Shown here one piece after another: positions 8,541 to 20,995 of a stretch of 64,000 bases of DNA; the first letter of the stretch is position 1, and every line of letters starts with the position of its first letter. A model generated the notes under the pieces. That model had not been told where the DNA came from. It saw only the letters and a program-made list of their open reading frames with translations, and made no database searches. The stretch covers positions 62,001 to 126,000 of the forward strand of contig AKXM01000031.1 of the NCBI GenBank assembly GCA_000277545.1. Direction: 5' to 3'. Both the position numbers and the translations under genes were made by a program. The DNA comes from Enterobacter sp. Ag1 (GTDB lineage: Bacteria > Pseudomonadota > Gammaproteobacteria > Enterobacterales > Enterobacteriaceae).

Positions 8541-8883
8541 ATTCAGACTCGCCAAATAACCCTGTCAGATATCTTTCCAGCGCAATACGGGAACTGAAAC
8601 CATGCGGAATACCGTAGTGCTCGTGCGTTTCGCCGGCAAGATAGAGCGGGAACTGCTGGTAGTGATCGCAGGTTTTCATCTCTGAAGCCGGTTCGGCCAG
8701 CGACTGGCTGCGCTCTCTCAGGGTAGGGTGAATAATCAGAGCGGTGCGCCCCATGCGCGCTTCGCGGTTAACATAAACGTAATTCTCACCACGACGGTAG
8801 CCGTAGGTTTTTGCCGTTACCACATCCATGGTAAAACCCGATTTCTCAAGCACTCGGGCCACCTCATCCGGTCGTAAATACAT
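8539..8883 (-). CDS. ygaC: DUF2002 protein YgaC
   Basis: This 114-residue cytoplasmic protein corresponds along its whole length to E. coli YgaC ([17 protein letters not shown] at the start, [20 protein letters not shown] near the end). The function is unknown; in E. coli it belongs to the Fur regulon. It lies in conserved position between alaE and ygaM, convergent with alaE and divergent from ygaM. The start ATG at 8883 has an AGGAA ribosome site. I did not find a convincing Fur box in the 160-bp divergent gap. Confidence 0.92.
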   Translation of the reverse strand: MYLRPDEVARVLEKSGFTMDVVTAKTYGYRRGENYVYVNREARMGRTALIIHPTLRERSQSLAEPASEMKTCDHYQQFPLYLAGETHEHYGIPHGFSSRIALERYLTGLFGESE

Positions 8884-9043
8884 AGATTTTCCTCGTCATC
8901 ATTTACTGCATCGCAACCATACAATAAGCAGCATTGGCAACGCTTTCGGAATTGTCCAGAAAGGCCGGCAAAGGCTTTGAGCCGGCCCATAACTAAAATC
9001 CATGGTCTACACTTAGCGTTACATCTTAAAAAGGGAGACAATA

Positions 9044-9373
9044 ATGGCTAGCCGAGCAAACAAAAATAACGTTGACGATCAGGTAGACGAAATCAATAAC
9101 GATGTCAGTCAGCTGGCAGATACGCTGGAAGATGTATTGAAATCCTTCGGTAGTGATGCGAAAGATGAAGTTGATGCCGCACGTAAAAAAGCCGAAGCGC
9201 TTCTGAAAGAGACCCGTGCAAGGATTAACGGTAATCAGGGCCGAGTGACGCAAGCCGCGCGAGATGCTGTTGGCTGCGCAGATTCCTATGTTCGCGATAA
9301 ACCCTGGCAGAGCGTGGGGATTGGCGCAGCGGTAGGTATTGTCCTTGGGGCATTGCTGGTGTCACGCCGCTAA
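9044..9373 (+). CDS. ygaM: DUF883 membrane protein YgaM (ElaB/YqjD family)
   Basis: This 109-residue protein has a long amphipathic, probably coiled helix (residues 10-75, rich in D/E/K) and one C-terminal membrane helix (about 88-106) ending in SRR. The layout matches the ElaB/YqjD/YgaM tail-anchored family, whose YqjD member tethers ribosomes to the inner membrane in stationary phase. YgaM itself is poorly studied. A good Shine-Dalgarno sequence (AGGGAG) precedes ATG 9044. It ends before a strong terminator at 9419-9450. Position is as in E. coli. Confidence 0.92.
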   Translation: MASRANKNNVDDQVDEINNDVSQLADTLEDVLKSFGSDAKDEVDAARKKAEALLKETRARINGNQGRVTQAARDAVGCADSYVRDKPWQSVGIGAAVGIVLGALLVSRR

Positions 9374-9418
9374 CCCCAGGCGTTTAACAGTCGATAAATG
9401 AGACTAAATGCGCGTTGT

Positions 9419-9450
9419 AACCCCGGCCCCATTCGCCGGGGTTTTTACTT
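9419..9450 (+). terminator. Rho-independent terminator of ygaM
   Basis: Stem AACCCCGGC/GCCGGGGTT (9419-9427, 9435-9443) with a 7-nt loop and a following TTTTTACTTT. It overlaps the stop-codon side of the convergent MocR gene. Confidence 0.85.
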
Positions 9451-10821
9451 TATGGCCAACCGCAGTTGAAGCGCATAGCGCTGGGCCATTTCATACGAAC
9501 TGATATTGGTAAAACTCAGCAGCAAACCACCGGGCCCATGATGTTCAATTCGCCAGTGGCTGAGTGCCTGGACGGCAAGTCCTGCGGCTCTGGCTTTGCC
9601 CTCGATAATCAACTCGTCACCTTCGACTTGCATCACCATCTGAATGCCGCCTTCCTGAGGCACAACCGTAAACCCTTGCTCACGTAGCGCCTCCTCGAGC
9701 CATAACCGGCGTTCGGCGTAGCACTGACGCATTTTTTTTAAGTGCCGCCAGAAATGCCCTTCCCGCAAGAAGTCGGCGATAGCCTGCTGAATAAGTATTG
9801 GAGCGGTACAGGGTTGCCTGCGAGCCTGACGCTGAAAATCTTCTACCGCGTGGGAAGGCACCACCAGCCATGCAACACGCAGGGCCGGAAACATCGACTT
9901 ACTGAAAGTCCCCGCGTAAATAACCCTCTGCGGGCTGTCCAGACTTTTTAGCGGCGGCAAGGGCTTGCCGTGGTAGCGAAACTCGCTGTCGTAATCATCT
10001 TCAATGATCCAGCTTTGTTCCCGACTGGCCCATTCCAGCAGCGCGTGTCGCCGTGAAAGAGAGAGCGCCACGCCTGACGGGCTTTGGTGCGCAGGCGTCA
10101 AAAGTGCAAAACGGGCATTGGGAAAATGGTTCACGCCGTAATCAACCTGCATGCCCTCATCGTCCACGGGGATCGCCCGGATCGCCATCCCCGCTTTTAC
10201 AAAATCAGGCCGAACAAAGCGGTAGCCCGGATCTTCCAGCCAGATGCCATCCCCGGGCCGTGCAAGCGTGGCGAGGATCAGGGCAATACCAGCCTGGAAG
10301 CCGGGGGTAATAAAGATTTGCTCCGGCTGGCAGTCAATGCTGCGGGAGAAGCGCAGGTAATCCACAATCGCCTGCTTCAATGAGGCTTCCCCGCTGGGTT
10401 CCGGCAGCATCAGGTCAAAACGAGTTTGCTGCCGCAAACGCCGCCCCACAAGCCTCGCCCAAATAGCCCGAGGGAAGAGATCCAGCGCGGGCAGCCCCAT
10501 CTGAAAAGGCCTGTGCGCGCCCTGCGGGTGAGCGGCCGAAATGTTTTGACCACCGGGATCGTGCTTCACCGATGGACTCACAAAAGTGCCCGCCTGCCCA
10601 CGTCGCTCCAGCCAGCCCTGAGCCACCAGGTCGCCATAAGCGTTCTCAACCGTGGCTCTGGCAACCCCCAGTTCTAGCGCCAGCGTCCGGCTGGACGGCA
10701 GGCGACTCCCTGCCGCCAGTTCACCGCTGTTTATCGCCTGCTTTAGCTGACGGGCAATTTGCTGGTAGCGCGGCTGAGCGGGATGAGAGGTCACGGTAAG
10801 CGGCGCAAATTTTTGTTTCAT
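9445..10821 (-). CDS. MocR/PdxR-type PLP-dependent transcriptional regulator
   Basis: This 458-residue protein fuses a GntR winged helix (residues 15-85, GSRLPSSRTLALELGVARAT) to a fold-type I aminotransferase-like domain (110-450). The PLP-binding lysine is in GTFSKSMFPALR (Lys308), and the PLP-ring Asp is in EDDYDSEF near 275. MocR proteins sense PLP or amino-compound adducts and usually control a divergent gene. Here the divergent neighbour is an AhpD-like protein 87 bp away. A direct repeat TGATAGT-N3-TCATAGT in the gap fits the direct-repeat operators of this family. It is the only MocR gene in the window; the actual target and effector are unknown. Confidence 0.9.
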   Translation of the reverse strand: MKQKFAPLTVTSHPAQPRYQQIARQLKQAINSGELAAGSRLPSSRTLALELGVARATVENAYGDLVAQGWLERRGQAGTFVSPSVKHDPGGQNISAAHPQGAHRPFQMGLPALDLFPRAIWARLVGRRLRQQTRFDLMLPEPSGEASLKQAIVDYLRFSRSIDCQPEQIFITPGFQAGIALILATLARPGDGIWLEDPGYRFVRPDFVKAGMAIRAIPVDDEGMQVDYGVNHFPNARFALLTPAHQSPSGVALSLSRRHALLEWASREQSWIIEDDYDSEFRYHGKPLPPLKSLDSPQRVIYAGTFSKSMFPALRVAWLVVPSHAVEDFQRQARRQPCTAPILIQQAIADFLREGHFWRHLKKMRQCYAERRLWLEEALREQGFTVVPQEGGIQMVMQVEGDELIIEGKARAAGLAVQALSHWRIEHHGPGGLLLSFTNISSYEMAQRYALQLRLAIK

Positions 10822-10854
10822 GGTCTGGTTTTTTAGTTAATTTATGGCTCTCTT

Positions 10855-10871
10855 TGATAGTCCATCATAGT
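10855..10871 (+). promoter_or_regulatory. Direct repeat, candidate MocR operator
   Basis: Two 7-bp direct repeats, TGATAGT (10855-10861) and TCATAGT (10865-10871), are spaced exactly 10 bp apart, one helical turn, in the MocR/AhpD-like divergent gap. MocR regulators such as PdxR bind direct repeats. The assignment is by position only. Confidence 0.45.
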
Positions 10872-10908
10872 GGTAAATTGCCCTCACACCAACCTGAGGA
10901 GCCACACC

Positions 10909-11340
10909 ATGATCGAATTACGTCAGCCTTACTATGAACTCTCCCCCAACGTGATCAAACCGATGCGGCAGGCGCTGCAGGGGCTGGAAAATGGCCCCTT
11001 GAGCAACGAGCTGATCGAGCTGGTTTTCCTGCGTGTGTCGCAGATTAACGGCTGCGCCTATTGCCTGGAGATGCATGCCAAAGCGCTGCGTAAATCCGGC
11101 GTTGACCAGGTGAAGCTGGATTCACTGGCGGGCTGGAAAGTCAGCCACCAGTTTACGGAGAAAGAACGTGCGGCGCTGGCATGGGCAGAAGCGCTCACCC
11201 TGATTGCCGACAGCAATGCCGAAGATGATGTGTACCAGCCGCTGCTGCAGTTTTTCAGCGCCGAGGAGATTGTAGATTTGACCCTGGCGGCCAGCATGAT
11301 GAATGCGTTTAACCGCGTTGCGATTGGGATGCGGCAGTAA
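10909..11340 (+). CDS. Carboxymuconolactone decarboxylase-family (AhpD-like) protein
   Basis: This 143-residue protein contains the CMD/AhpD core ENGPLSNELIELVFLRVSQ followed by the redox motif Cys49-x-x-Cys52-x-x-x-His56 (NGCAYCLEMHAK). That is the AhpD peroxidase signature, and such proteins act as small alkylhydroperoxidases. I use ATG 10909, with CTGAGGAG upstream, rather than an earlier in-frame start. It is divergent from the MocR regulator, which probably controls it. A role in peroxide or electrophile defence is inferred from the CxxC motif; the electron donor is unknown. Confidence 0.87.
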   Translation: MIELRQPYYELSPNVIKPMRQALQGLENGPLSNELIELVFLRVSQINGCAYCLEMHAKALRKSGVDQVKLDSLAGWKVSHQFTEKERAALAWAEALTLIADSNAEDDVYQPLLQFFSAEEIVDLTLAASMMNAFNRVAIGMRQ

Positions 11341-11899
11341 GAGATTTTTTTGTCTTTGAGACACAAACACGTTCTATGTAGCCTGGAGAATATTACGTTC
11401 ACTTCCAGGCCTGTTTGATATGCAGCCACTGTACCGGTGAACGTCTTAGGGGAGTCACCGTCACTCCCCTAAGAACCCGGACTCCCGGCGAAATAAATCG
11501 ACCGCTGAAGCGGCAGACCTCCGTTTTATCTCCCAGTCCTGGGTCGCCTGAGATGCGTTCCCGACGTCCGGACCCTGGCCAGTCGGAGAGAAAACAGAGG
11601 CGATTTAAGCCGGAGCCGAGCCTCGCTTTTAACCTGCAGCCACACGGGACGTTAACGTTGCTGCAAGTCTTACAGCCACGCCCTTGTTCCCGGCTCTCAG
11701 CGCCCCCGGTTATGACCCAACTCAGACGGGGTTGAGCTGTCGGGAACGAATCGCGAACGACCCCGAATATTTGGGTGATAACCGGTGGGTTTACCGCTTC
11801 AGCGGCGATGAGATCGCCGGGCGCCGGGGGTTGTCAGGGGGCATGGCGTAATGCCACCTGACACGTTCACGTGCTTTGAACGTGCAGAGGAAACAGGAT
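11341..11899. other. Structured GC-rich non-coding block of unknown nature
   Basis: No convincing gene is present; the longest open frame (11415-11735) has a low-complexity, Arg/Pro-rich product without recognisable features. The block is dense in inverted repeats: TCTTAGGGGAGT/ACTCCCCTAAGA (11444-11455, 11463-11474), CGTTCCCGAC/GTCGGGAACG (11556-11565 with 11739-11748), CCGCTGAAGCGG (11502-11513) mirrored by CCGCTTCAGCGG (11794-11805), CGGCGAT/ATCGCCG (11803-11819), a 12-bp stem with one mismatch (11833-11862) and CACGTTCA/TGAACGTG (11862-11884). It may be a structured RNA, or a decayed or non-autonomous mobile element. Confidence 0.55.
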
Positions 11900-12005
11900 T
11901 ACAAGTGAACGGAATCTCAACCGTTCTTTCATAGATAAAGCTCTTTCTACTGAAAAAGATCCCCCTTCCCCTACACTTTTCAACCCCCTACAAAAAATCA
12001 CAGAA

Positions 12006-12052
12006 ACACTATATCTTGCGTGGTTGCAAATTTTAAAATCAACATCTAGTAT
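12006..12052 (+). promoter_or_regulatory. Tandem NrdR boxes upstream of nrdH
   Basis: Box 1, ACACTATATCTTGCGT (12006-12021), matches the NrdR consensus well. Box 2 (12037-12052, AATCAACATCTAGTAT) matches at the conserved C, A, AT, CT and G positions. The spacing is 31 bp, three helical turns, as for E. coli nrd promoters. NrdR-ATP/dATP represses here, giving derepression when dNTPs fall. Confidence 0.75.
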
Positions 12053-12126
12053 TCCTTTCAGTACGAACACACCACCCGCTGTCCACTTTATGCGGCGTTC
12101 CATTATTCTAAAGGGAAATACGAATC

Positions 12127-12363
12127 ATGCGCATTACTATTTACACTAAAGATGACTGTGTTCAGTGTCATGCTACAAAACGGGCGATGGAGAGCCGGGG
12201 TTTTGCCTTCGACATGATCAACCTCGATCAGTATCCGGAAGCGGCTGACGACCTGCGGGCCAAAGGCTTTCGTCAACTGCCGGTGGTGGTGACCGAAGCC
12301 GAAAGCTGGAGTGGTTTTCGCCCGGATATGATCAATCGCCTGTGCGTTGCTGCCAGCGCATGA
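12127..12363 (+). CDS. nrdH: Glutaredoxin-like protein NrdH
   Basis: This 78-residue thioredoxin-fold protein has active site Cys11-Val-Gln-Cys14 and the NrdH C-terminal WSGFRPD motif. It donates electrons to the class Ib ribonucleotide reductase NrdEF and is itself reduced by thioredoxin reductase. It is the first gene of nrdHIEF; the TGA overlaps the nrdI ATG (ATGA at 12360-12363), showing translational coupling. AAGGGA precedes the ATG. NrdR boxes lie 75-120 bp upstream. Confidence 0.96.
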   Translation: MRITIYTKDDCVQCHATKRAMESRGFAFDMINLDQYPEAADDLRAKGFRQLPVVVTEAESWSGFRPDMINRLCVAASA

Positions 12364-12742
12364 GCACCCTCGTCTACTTCTCCAGCGAGTCGGAAAACAC
12401 CCTGCGTTTTATCGAACGCCTGGGACTGCCCGCCTTACGCATTCCCCTGGAGGTAAAAGCGCGCCTGGAAGTGACGGAACCCTACATTTTAATCGTGCCC
12501 AGCTATGGCGGCGGCGGCATTGCCGGGGCGGTACCGCCGCAGGTGATCCGCTTCCTGAACAACCCGAACAATCGCGCGCTGATCCGCGGCGTGATCGCCA
12601 GCGGTAACCGCAGTTTTGGCGAAGGGTTTTGCCGGGCCGGGGACGTCATTTCACAAAAATGCCAGGTGCCTTACCTCTACCGTTTTGAGCTACTGGGCAC
12701 CCCGCAAGACATCGACAACGTGCGTAAGGGAGTAAGCGAATT

Positions 12743-12770
<28 letters not shown>
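12360..12770 (+). CDS. nrdI: Flavodoxin-like NrdI
   Basis: This 136-residue flavodoxin-fold protein has the FMN loops YFSSESENT near residues 6-14 and PSYGGGG near 47-53. NrdI supplies the oxidant that assembles the dimanganese-tyrosyl radical cofactor in NrdF. The start ATG at 12360 overlaps the nrdH stop; its own end overlaps the nrdE start by 28 bp. Length equals the E. coli protein. Confidence 0.95.
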
Positions 12771-15884
<3,114 letters not shown>

Positions 15885-15918
15885 TAATCTGGCCGTTGAG
15901 CATTTTGCGAGGTGGCCT

Positions 15919-17109
15919 ATGTCGTTATTTCGTTGTTCTGTTTTGGCGCTGCTTTGCGGCAGCGCACCGTTAGCCTTTGGCGCCCCGCTGTTGCTGGACA
16001 CGGCACAGCTGGCGCACAGTAAGCAAGAGATTAGCCAGCAAAACCCGGCCCTGATGCCCGCCTGGCAAGCCCTTAAGCATAAAGCCGACCAGGCGCTAAT
16101 TCATCCGCTCTACAGCATCACCCAAAAAAGCCCCGGCGCACCGGCAGGCGATCCTCACGACTATTACAGCTTTTCTGACTACTGGTGGCCCGATCCTAAA
16201 AGCCCCGACGGCCTGCCGTGGGTGCGAAAAGATGGCCAGATCAATCCCGTCGCCGTCGGCAAGCAAAGCGATAAAGCCCGCCTGAACAGCATGACCGATG
16301 ACGTATGTAATCTGGCGCTGGCCTGGCAGCTATCCGGTAAAGATACCTACGCGGATAAAGCCCGCCAGCAGCTGGTGAATTGGTTTATCACGCCGGAAAC
16401 CCGGATGACGCCGAATCTCGCTCACGCCCAAACCATTCCCGGGAGAAAAGGCGTGCGCGGCACTGGTATTCTCGACGGACGCGGCTTTGTGCGGCTTATC
16501 GATGCCATTGAGCTGCTGCACGACGGCGGAAAGCTGGATGATAAAACCTGGCGCTCGCTCAGGCAGTGGTACCGGGATTATTACCAGTGGCTGACCACCA
16601 GCGAAAACGGCCAAAAAGAGGCTGCGGCTGAAAATAATCATGGCACCTGGTACGACGTTCAGGCCGCCGCGATTGCCCTGTGGCTGGGGGATAAGGTCGC
16701 GGCCAAACAGCGTTTGATTTCTGCCACCCAGCGCATTCCGGTGCAGTTTGACGCCAAAGGCGTGCCGGTGACGGAAATTGAGCGCACGCGTTCCTGGCAC
16801 TACAGCAACTTTATTCTCGATGCCTGGAACCCGTTAGGGCTGTTGGGTGAAAAAGTTGGGGTCAACGTCTGGCAGGCCAAAAGCGGTGAACACAGCCTGC
16901 AAAATGGCTACCTGTACATCGCCCAGTTTGTCGATAGCCAAACCCCGTGGCCGTACCCCAATATCGAGCCGTTCAAGCCCGATGAGGCGCTGGAAAATAT
17001 GGTGACCGCCGCACATGCCTGGCGGGAAAATAATACATTTAAAGACAAAGCCCAATGGCTGCTTAACCGGAATAAAACTGCAGTCATTAATTTAATTGCT
17101 CAACCGTAA
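15919..17109 (+). CDS. Secreted alginate lyase-family polysaccharide lyase
   Basis: This 396-residue protein has a signal peptide (residues 1-21, cleavage after AFG) and an alpha/alpha-toroid domain of the alginate-lyase Pfam family (PL5/PL38-like). The putative catalytic residues stand in the motif NNHG (Asn240-His241) and in RSWHYSNF (His294, Tyr295). It probably cleaves uronic-acid polysaccharides in the periplasm by beta-elimination. It begins 34 bp after nrdF with GCGAGG as ribosome site and could be read through from nrdHIEF. E. coli has no gene here, so this is an accessory insertion. The substrate (alginate, glucuronan or other) is uncertain. Confidence 0.82.
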   Translation: MSLFRCSVLALLCGSAPLAFGAPLLLDTAQLAHSKQEISQQNPALMPAWQALKHKADQALIHPLYSITQKSPGAPAGDPHDYYSFSDYWWPDPKSPDGLPWVRKDGQINPVAVGKQSDKARLNSMTDDVCNLALAWQLSGKDTYADKARQQLVNWFITPETRMTPNLAHAQTIPGRKGVRGTGILDGRGFVRLIDAIELLHDGGKLDDKTWRSLRQWYRDYYQWLTTSENGQKEAAAENNHGTWYDVQAAAIALWLGDKVAAKQRLISATQRIPVQFDAKGVPVTEIERTRSWHYSNFILDAWNPLGLLGEKVGVNVWQAKSGEHSLQNGYLYIAQFVDSQTPWPYPNIEPFKPDEALENMVTAAHAWRENNTFKDKAQWLLNRNKTAVINLIAQP

Positions 17110-17364
17110 TACGCCTGTCATTTCAGCCTGAATCACCCAAATTCAGGTTGAATATTCACCTCATTGACAAAAAATATTCCACCGCACTTATTCGCTCTCA
17201 GGCCAGTGCTCATGGGAAATTTCTCCCACATTCATCGCGCGGATATTTTGACATCACAGAATCGAGGGTTGCCTCAGATTCTTAGTATGTTAGGGTATAT
17301 ACCGGTCATTATTTCCATCAGGAATCATCTATAAATAAATTAAATACAGGAAGCCGTTTATTGC
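17110..17364 (+). promoter_or_regulatory. proU regulatory region with P2 promoter
   Basis: The promoter TTGCCT (17269-17274), 16-bp spacer, TAGGGT (17291-17296) matches the osmoregulated P2 sigma-70 promoter of E. coli proU almost base for base, including the sequence GGGTTGCCTCAGATTCT. The surrounding 255 bp contain no gene. In E. coli the AT-rich region downstream, including the start of proV, binds H-NS as the negative regulatory element, and the corresponding sequence here is also AT-rich. Confidence 0.88.
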
Positions 17365-18564
17365 ATGGCAATTAAATTAGAAGTGAAGAATTTATATAAA
17401 GTATTTGGCGAACATCCACAGCGCGCGTTCAAATACATTGAGAAGGGCATTTCCAAGAGTGAATTACTGGAAAAAACGGGTCTGTCGCTTGGCGTAAAAG
17501 ACGCCAGTCTGGCCATTGAAGAAGGCGAGATTTTTGTCATCATGGGGTTGTCCGGCTCAGGAAAATCCACCATGGTTCGCCTTCTCAATCGCCTGATTGA
17601 ACCCACCCGTGGACAGGTACTGATTGACGGCATTGATATTGCCAAAATATCAGACTCAGAACTCCGCGAGGTGCGCAAAAAAAAGATCGCAATGGTCTTC
17701 CAGTCCTTTGCTTTAATGCCGCATATGACGGTGTTAAATAATGCCGCTTTCGGTATGGAGCTTGCGGGAATTCCGGTCAAAGAACGGCATGAAAAAGCGT
17801 TGGATGCGCTACGTCAGGTCGGACTTGAGAATTATGCCCATGCTTACCCCGATGAATTGTCCGGCGGGATGCGCCAGCGCGTAGGTCTAGCCCGTGCGCT
17901 GGCCATAAATCCAGACATATTACTTATGGATGAAGCCTTCTCCGCGCTTGACCCCTTAATTCGGACCGAAATGCAGGACGAATTAATTAAGCTGCAGGCA
18001 AAACATCAGCGCACCATCGTGTTTATTTCCCACGATCTCGACGAAGCCATGCGTATTGGCGATCGCATTGCCATTATGCAGGGCGGCGAAGTGGTGCAGG
18101 TCGGTACGCCGGATGAAATCTTAAATAATCCGGCCAACGATTACGTGCGCACCTTCTTCCGCGGCGTGGACATCAGCCAGGTCTTTAGCGCCAAAGATAT
18201 TGCCCGCCGCAGCCCGGCTGGGTTACTGCGTAAAACCAGCGGCTTTGGCCCTCGTTCGGCGCTGAAACTGCTGCAGGATGACGACCGAGAATATGGCTAT
18301 GTCATTGAGCGCGGACAAAAATTCCTTGGCATCGTCTCCACCGATTCGCTAAAAGCGGCACTGGCGGCAGGCGAAGGTCTGGACCATGCGTTCCTGGCTT
18401 CCCCAGAGGCGGTTTCCGCCGAAACCTCGCTGAGCGATCTGCTCTCTCATGTCGGCCAGGCTCCGTGCGCGGTGCCGGTGGTCAGCGAAGAGGGGCAGTA
18501 CGTGGGCATCATCTCAAAAGGGGTGCTGCTGCAGGCATTAGATCGTGAGGGGGCAAGTCAATGA
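17365..18564 (+). CDS. proV: Glycine betaine/proline ABC transporter ATPase ProV
   Basis: This 399-residue cytoplasmic ATPase of the osmoprotectant importer ProU has Walker [10 protein letters not shown] (residues 61-69), signature LSGGMRQRV, Walker [14 protein letters not shown]-loop ISHDLDEA, and two C-terminal CBS domains (about 275-395) implicated in osmotic sensing. The gene overlaps proW by 4 bp (ATGA at 18561-18564). The 5' part of the gene is AT-rich compared with its 3' part, consistent with the H-NS-bound downstream element known in E. coli. No lesion. Confidence 0.97.
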   Translation: MAIKLEVKNLYKVFGEHPQRAFKYIEKGISKSELLEKTGLSLGVKDASLAIEEGEIFVIMGLSGSGKSTMVRLLNRLIEPTRGQVLIDGIDIAKISDSELREVRKKKIAMVFQSFALMPHMTVLNNAAFGMELAGIPVKERHEKALDALRQVGLENYAHAYPDELSGGMRQRVGLARALAINPDILLMDEAFSALDPLIRTEMQDELIKLQAKHQRTIVFISHDLDEAMRIGDRIAIMQGGEVVQVGTPDEILNNPANDYVRTFFRGVDISQVFSAKDIARRSPAGLLRKTSGFGPRSALKLLQDDDREYGYVIERGQKFLGIVSTDSLKAALAAGEGLDHAFLASPEAVSAETSLSDLLSHVGQAPCAVPVVSEEGQYVGIISKGVLLQALDREGASQ

Positions 18565-19640
18565 GTGACGCAACTAATCCATGGGATACCGGCAGCGCGG
18601 CAACAGACGCCGCAACCAGTCAGGCAACAGGTTCTGCAGACGCATGGGGCGCTCCGGCGTCGGATGCGGCCACCAGCGGAGGCGCTGACTGGCTGAATTC
18701 GGCCCCGGCAGCCGCGCCTGAACATTTCAATATTCTGGATCCGTTCCACAAAACGCTGATCCCTCTCGACAACTGGGTGACGGAGGGGATCGACTGGGTG
18801 GTGACCCATTTCCGCCCGGTGTTCCAGGGCATTCGCGTGCCGGTGGATTATATTCTCAGCGGCTTCCAGCAGCTGCTTTTGGGGATGCCCGCGCCGGTCG
18901 CGATTATCGTCTTTGCGCTGATTGCCTGGCAAATGTCCAGCCTCGGCATGGGCGTCGCCACGCTGATCTCGCTGGTCGCCATTGGCGCGATTGGGGCCTG
19001 GTCGCAGGCGATGGTCACTCTCGCGCTGGTGCTGACGGCCCTGCTGTTTTGTATGGTGCTCGGCCTGCCTCTCGGGATTTGGCTGGCGCGCAGCGAACGT
19101 GCAGCGAAAATCGTTCGCCCCTTGCTGGATGCCATGCAGACCACCCCGGCGTTTGTTTACCTGGTGCCTATCGTGATGCTGTTCGGCATCGGCAACGTGC
19201 CTGGCGTGGTGGTGACGATTATCTTTGCCCTGCCGCCTATCGTGCGCCTGACTATCCTGGGCATTAAGCAGGTGCCGGAAGATTTGGTCGAAGCGGCGCG
19301 TTCATTCGGTGCCAGCCCGCGCCAGATGTTGTTCAAAGTGCAGCTTCCGCTGGCGATGCCAACCATTATGGCCGGCGTTAACCAGACGCTGATGCTGGCG
19401 CTGTCGATGGTGGTTATTGCGTCGATGATTGCCGTGGGCGGGCTCGGCCAGATGGTTCTGCGCGGCATTGGCCGTCTTGATATGGGTCTGGCTACGGTCG
19501 GTGGCGTGGGGATCGTGATCCTGGCCATTATTCTCGACCGCCTGACTCAGTCCATTGGGCGCGATTCCCGCTCCCGTGGCAACCGCCGCTGGTATACCAC
19601 CGGCCCGCTGGGTCTTGTGACCCGTCCCTTCATGAAATAA
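18561..19640 (+). CDS. proW: Glycine betaine/proline ABC permease ProW
   Basis: This 359-residue inner-membrane permease has a long hydrophilic N-terminal tail (residues 1-95, rich in Ala/Thr/Ser/Asp with DAWGAPASD-type repeats), then a transmembrane domain with the EAA motif in [20 protein letters not shown] that contacts ProV. It forms the ProU channel with ProV and periplasmic ProX. It overlaps proV by 4 bp and is followed by proX after 55 bp. Length is close to E. coli ProW (354). Confidence 0.96.
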   Translation: MSDATNPWDTGSAATDAATSQATGSADAWGAPASDAATSGGADWLNSAPAAAPEHFNILDPFHKTLIPLDNWVTEGIDWVVTHFRPVFQGIRVPVDYILSGFQQLLLGMPAPVAIIVFALIAWQMSSLGMGVATLISLVAIGAIGAWSQAMVTLALVLTALLFCMVLGLPLGIWLARSERAAKIVRPLLDAMQTTPAFVYLVPIVMLFGIGNVPGVVVTIIFALPPIVRLTILGIKQVPEDLVEAARSFGASPRQMLFKVQLPLAMPTIMAGVNQTLMLALSMVVIASMIAVGGLGQMVLRGIGRLDMGLATVGGVGIVILAIILDRLTQSIGRDSRSRGNRRWYTTGPLGLVTRPFMK

Positions 19641-19695
19641 GCCTGGCGGCGGCTTCGGCCGCCCCTCGCCCCATCACCATTAAAAAGGAATAACG

Positions 19696-20688
19696 ATGCG
19701 ACACAACGCTATTTTAGCCACAGCTCTTGCGACACTCGTTACCACCAGCGCTTTTGCCGCAGACCTGCCGGGCAAAGGCATTACCGTTCAGCCGGTACAG
19801 AGCACCATCGCCGAAGAAACCTTCCAGACGCTGCTGGTCAGCCGCGCGCTGGAGAAAATGGGCTACACCGTGAACAAGCCAAGCGAGGTGGACTATAACG
19901 TAGGCTACACCTCTATCGCTTCCGGCGACGCCACCTTCACCGCCGTTAACTGGCAGCCGCTGCATGATGATATGTACGCCGCTGCGGGCGGGAGCAAGAA
20001 ATTCTACCGGGAAGGCACCTTCGTGACCGGCGCGGCTCAGGGCTACCTTATTGATAAGAAAACCGCTGACCAGTACCACATCACCAATATCGAGCAGCTT
20101 AAAGATCCGAAAATCGCCAAACTGTTCGACAGCAACGGCGACGGCAAAGCTGACATGATGGGCTGTACGCCAGGCTGGGGCTGCGAGGCGGTGATTAATC
20201 ACCAGAATGAAGCCTATAAGCTGGCGAATACCGTGACCGTGAACCACGGCAACTACTCGGCGATGATGGCCGACACTATCGCGCGCTTCAAAGAAGGTAA
20301 GCCGGTGCTGTATTACACCTGGACACCGTACTGGGTGAGCGATGTGCTGAAGCCGGGCAAAGACGTGGTGTGGCTGCAGGTGCCGTTCTCTTCCCTGCCG
20401 GGCGAGCAGAAAGATATTGATACTAAACTGCCTAACGGGGCGAACTACGGCTTCCCGGTGAACACCATGCACATTGTCGCCAACAAGGCCTGGGCCGAGA
20501 AAAACCCACAGGCGGCGAAGCTGTTTGCCGTCATGAAATTGCCGCTGGCGGATATCAATGCCCAGAATGCGATGATGCATAACGGTAAGTCTTCTGAGGC
20601 CGACATTAACGGCCACGTCGACGGCTGGATTAAGGCGCACCAGGCGCAGTTTGACGGCTGGGTGAAAGAGGCACTGGCGGCGAAATAA
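19696..20688 (+). CDS. proX: Periplasmic glycine betaine-binding protein ProX
   Basis: This 330-residue protein has a Sec signal peptide (residues 1-21, cleavage after AFA, mature start ADLPGKG) and an OpuAC-type substrate-binding fold. Tryptophans in VNWQPLH, TPGWGCE and YTWTPYWV are those that form the aromatic box for the trimethylammonium group. It delivers glycine betaine or proline betaine to ProVW. The ATG is preceded by AAAAGGAA. A small inverted-repeat element begins 6 bp after the stop. Confidence 0.96.
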   Translation: MRHNAILATALATLVTTSAFAADLPGKGITVQPVQSTIAEETFQTLLVSRALEKMGYTVNKPSEVDYNVGYTSIASGDATFTAVNWQPLHDDMYAAAGGSKKFYREGTFVTGAAQGYLIDKKTADQYHITNIEQLKDPKIAKLFDSNGDGKADMMGCTPGWGCEAVINHQNEAYKLANTVTVNHGNYSAMMADTIARFKEGKPVLYYTWTPYWVSDVLKPGKDVVWLQVPFSSLPGEQKDIDTKLPNGANYGFPVNTMHIVANKAWAEKNPQAAKLFAVMKLPLADINAQNAMMHNGKSSEADINGHVDGWIKAHQAQFDGWVKEALAAK

Positions 20689-20693
20689 ACCGC

Positions 20694-20902
20694 CCCTCAC
20701 CCTGACCCTCTCCCCTGTACACCCCAAAGGGGAGAGGGGATAAACAGACAAACACCTTTTCTCTTCTCCTTCTTTTCTCCCTCTCCTTTCCTGGTAAAGA
20801 CCATCGCTCTTCCCAAAAGGGAGAGGGAATAAACAGACAAACACCTTTTCCCTTCTCCTTCTTTTCTCCCTCACCCTTCCAGGGAGAGGGCCGGGGTGAG
20901 GG
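20694..20902. repeat. 209-bp inverted-repeat element with internal 89-bp-offset duplication
   Basis: Termini are 21-bp imperfect inverted repeats (20694-20714 and 20882-20902, 19 of 21 matching) of the form CCCTCACCC-x-G/A-CCCTCTCCC. Inside, a roughly 53-bp segment (GGGAGAGGG, then ATAAACAGACAAACACC and a pyrimidine tract) occurs twice, starting at 20730 and 20819. The arrangement resembles a palindromic intergenic repeat (REP/MITE-like) that has partly duplicated. It carries no gene and may act as the proU transcript end or mRNA-stability element. Confidence 0.7.
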
Positions 20903-20995
20903 TCAATAACCGCACGATCCGACACCCACCTTCGCTTCTGCTGTCATCATTTTTCGCTATTATTCAGACCTCTCTTTGGCAAGTTGAAGATAATA

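Noticed and set aside
11415-11735. 106-residue open frame in the structured block
   Set aside because: The product is rich in Arg/Pro/Ser without any recognisable domain and the DNA is dominated by inverted repeats; coding potential is not convincing.
19714-20925. 403-codon minus-strand frame opposite proX
   Set aside because: It is the antisense shadow of proX and extends into the inverted-repeat element; no start or family support.
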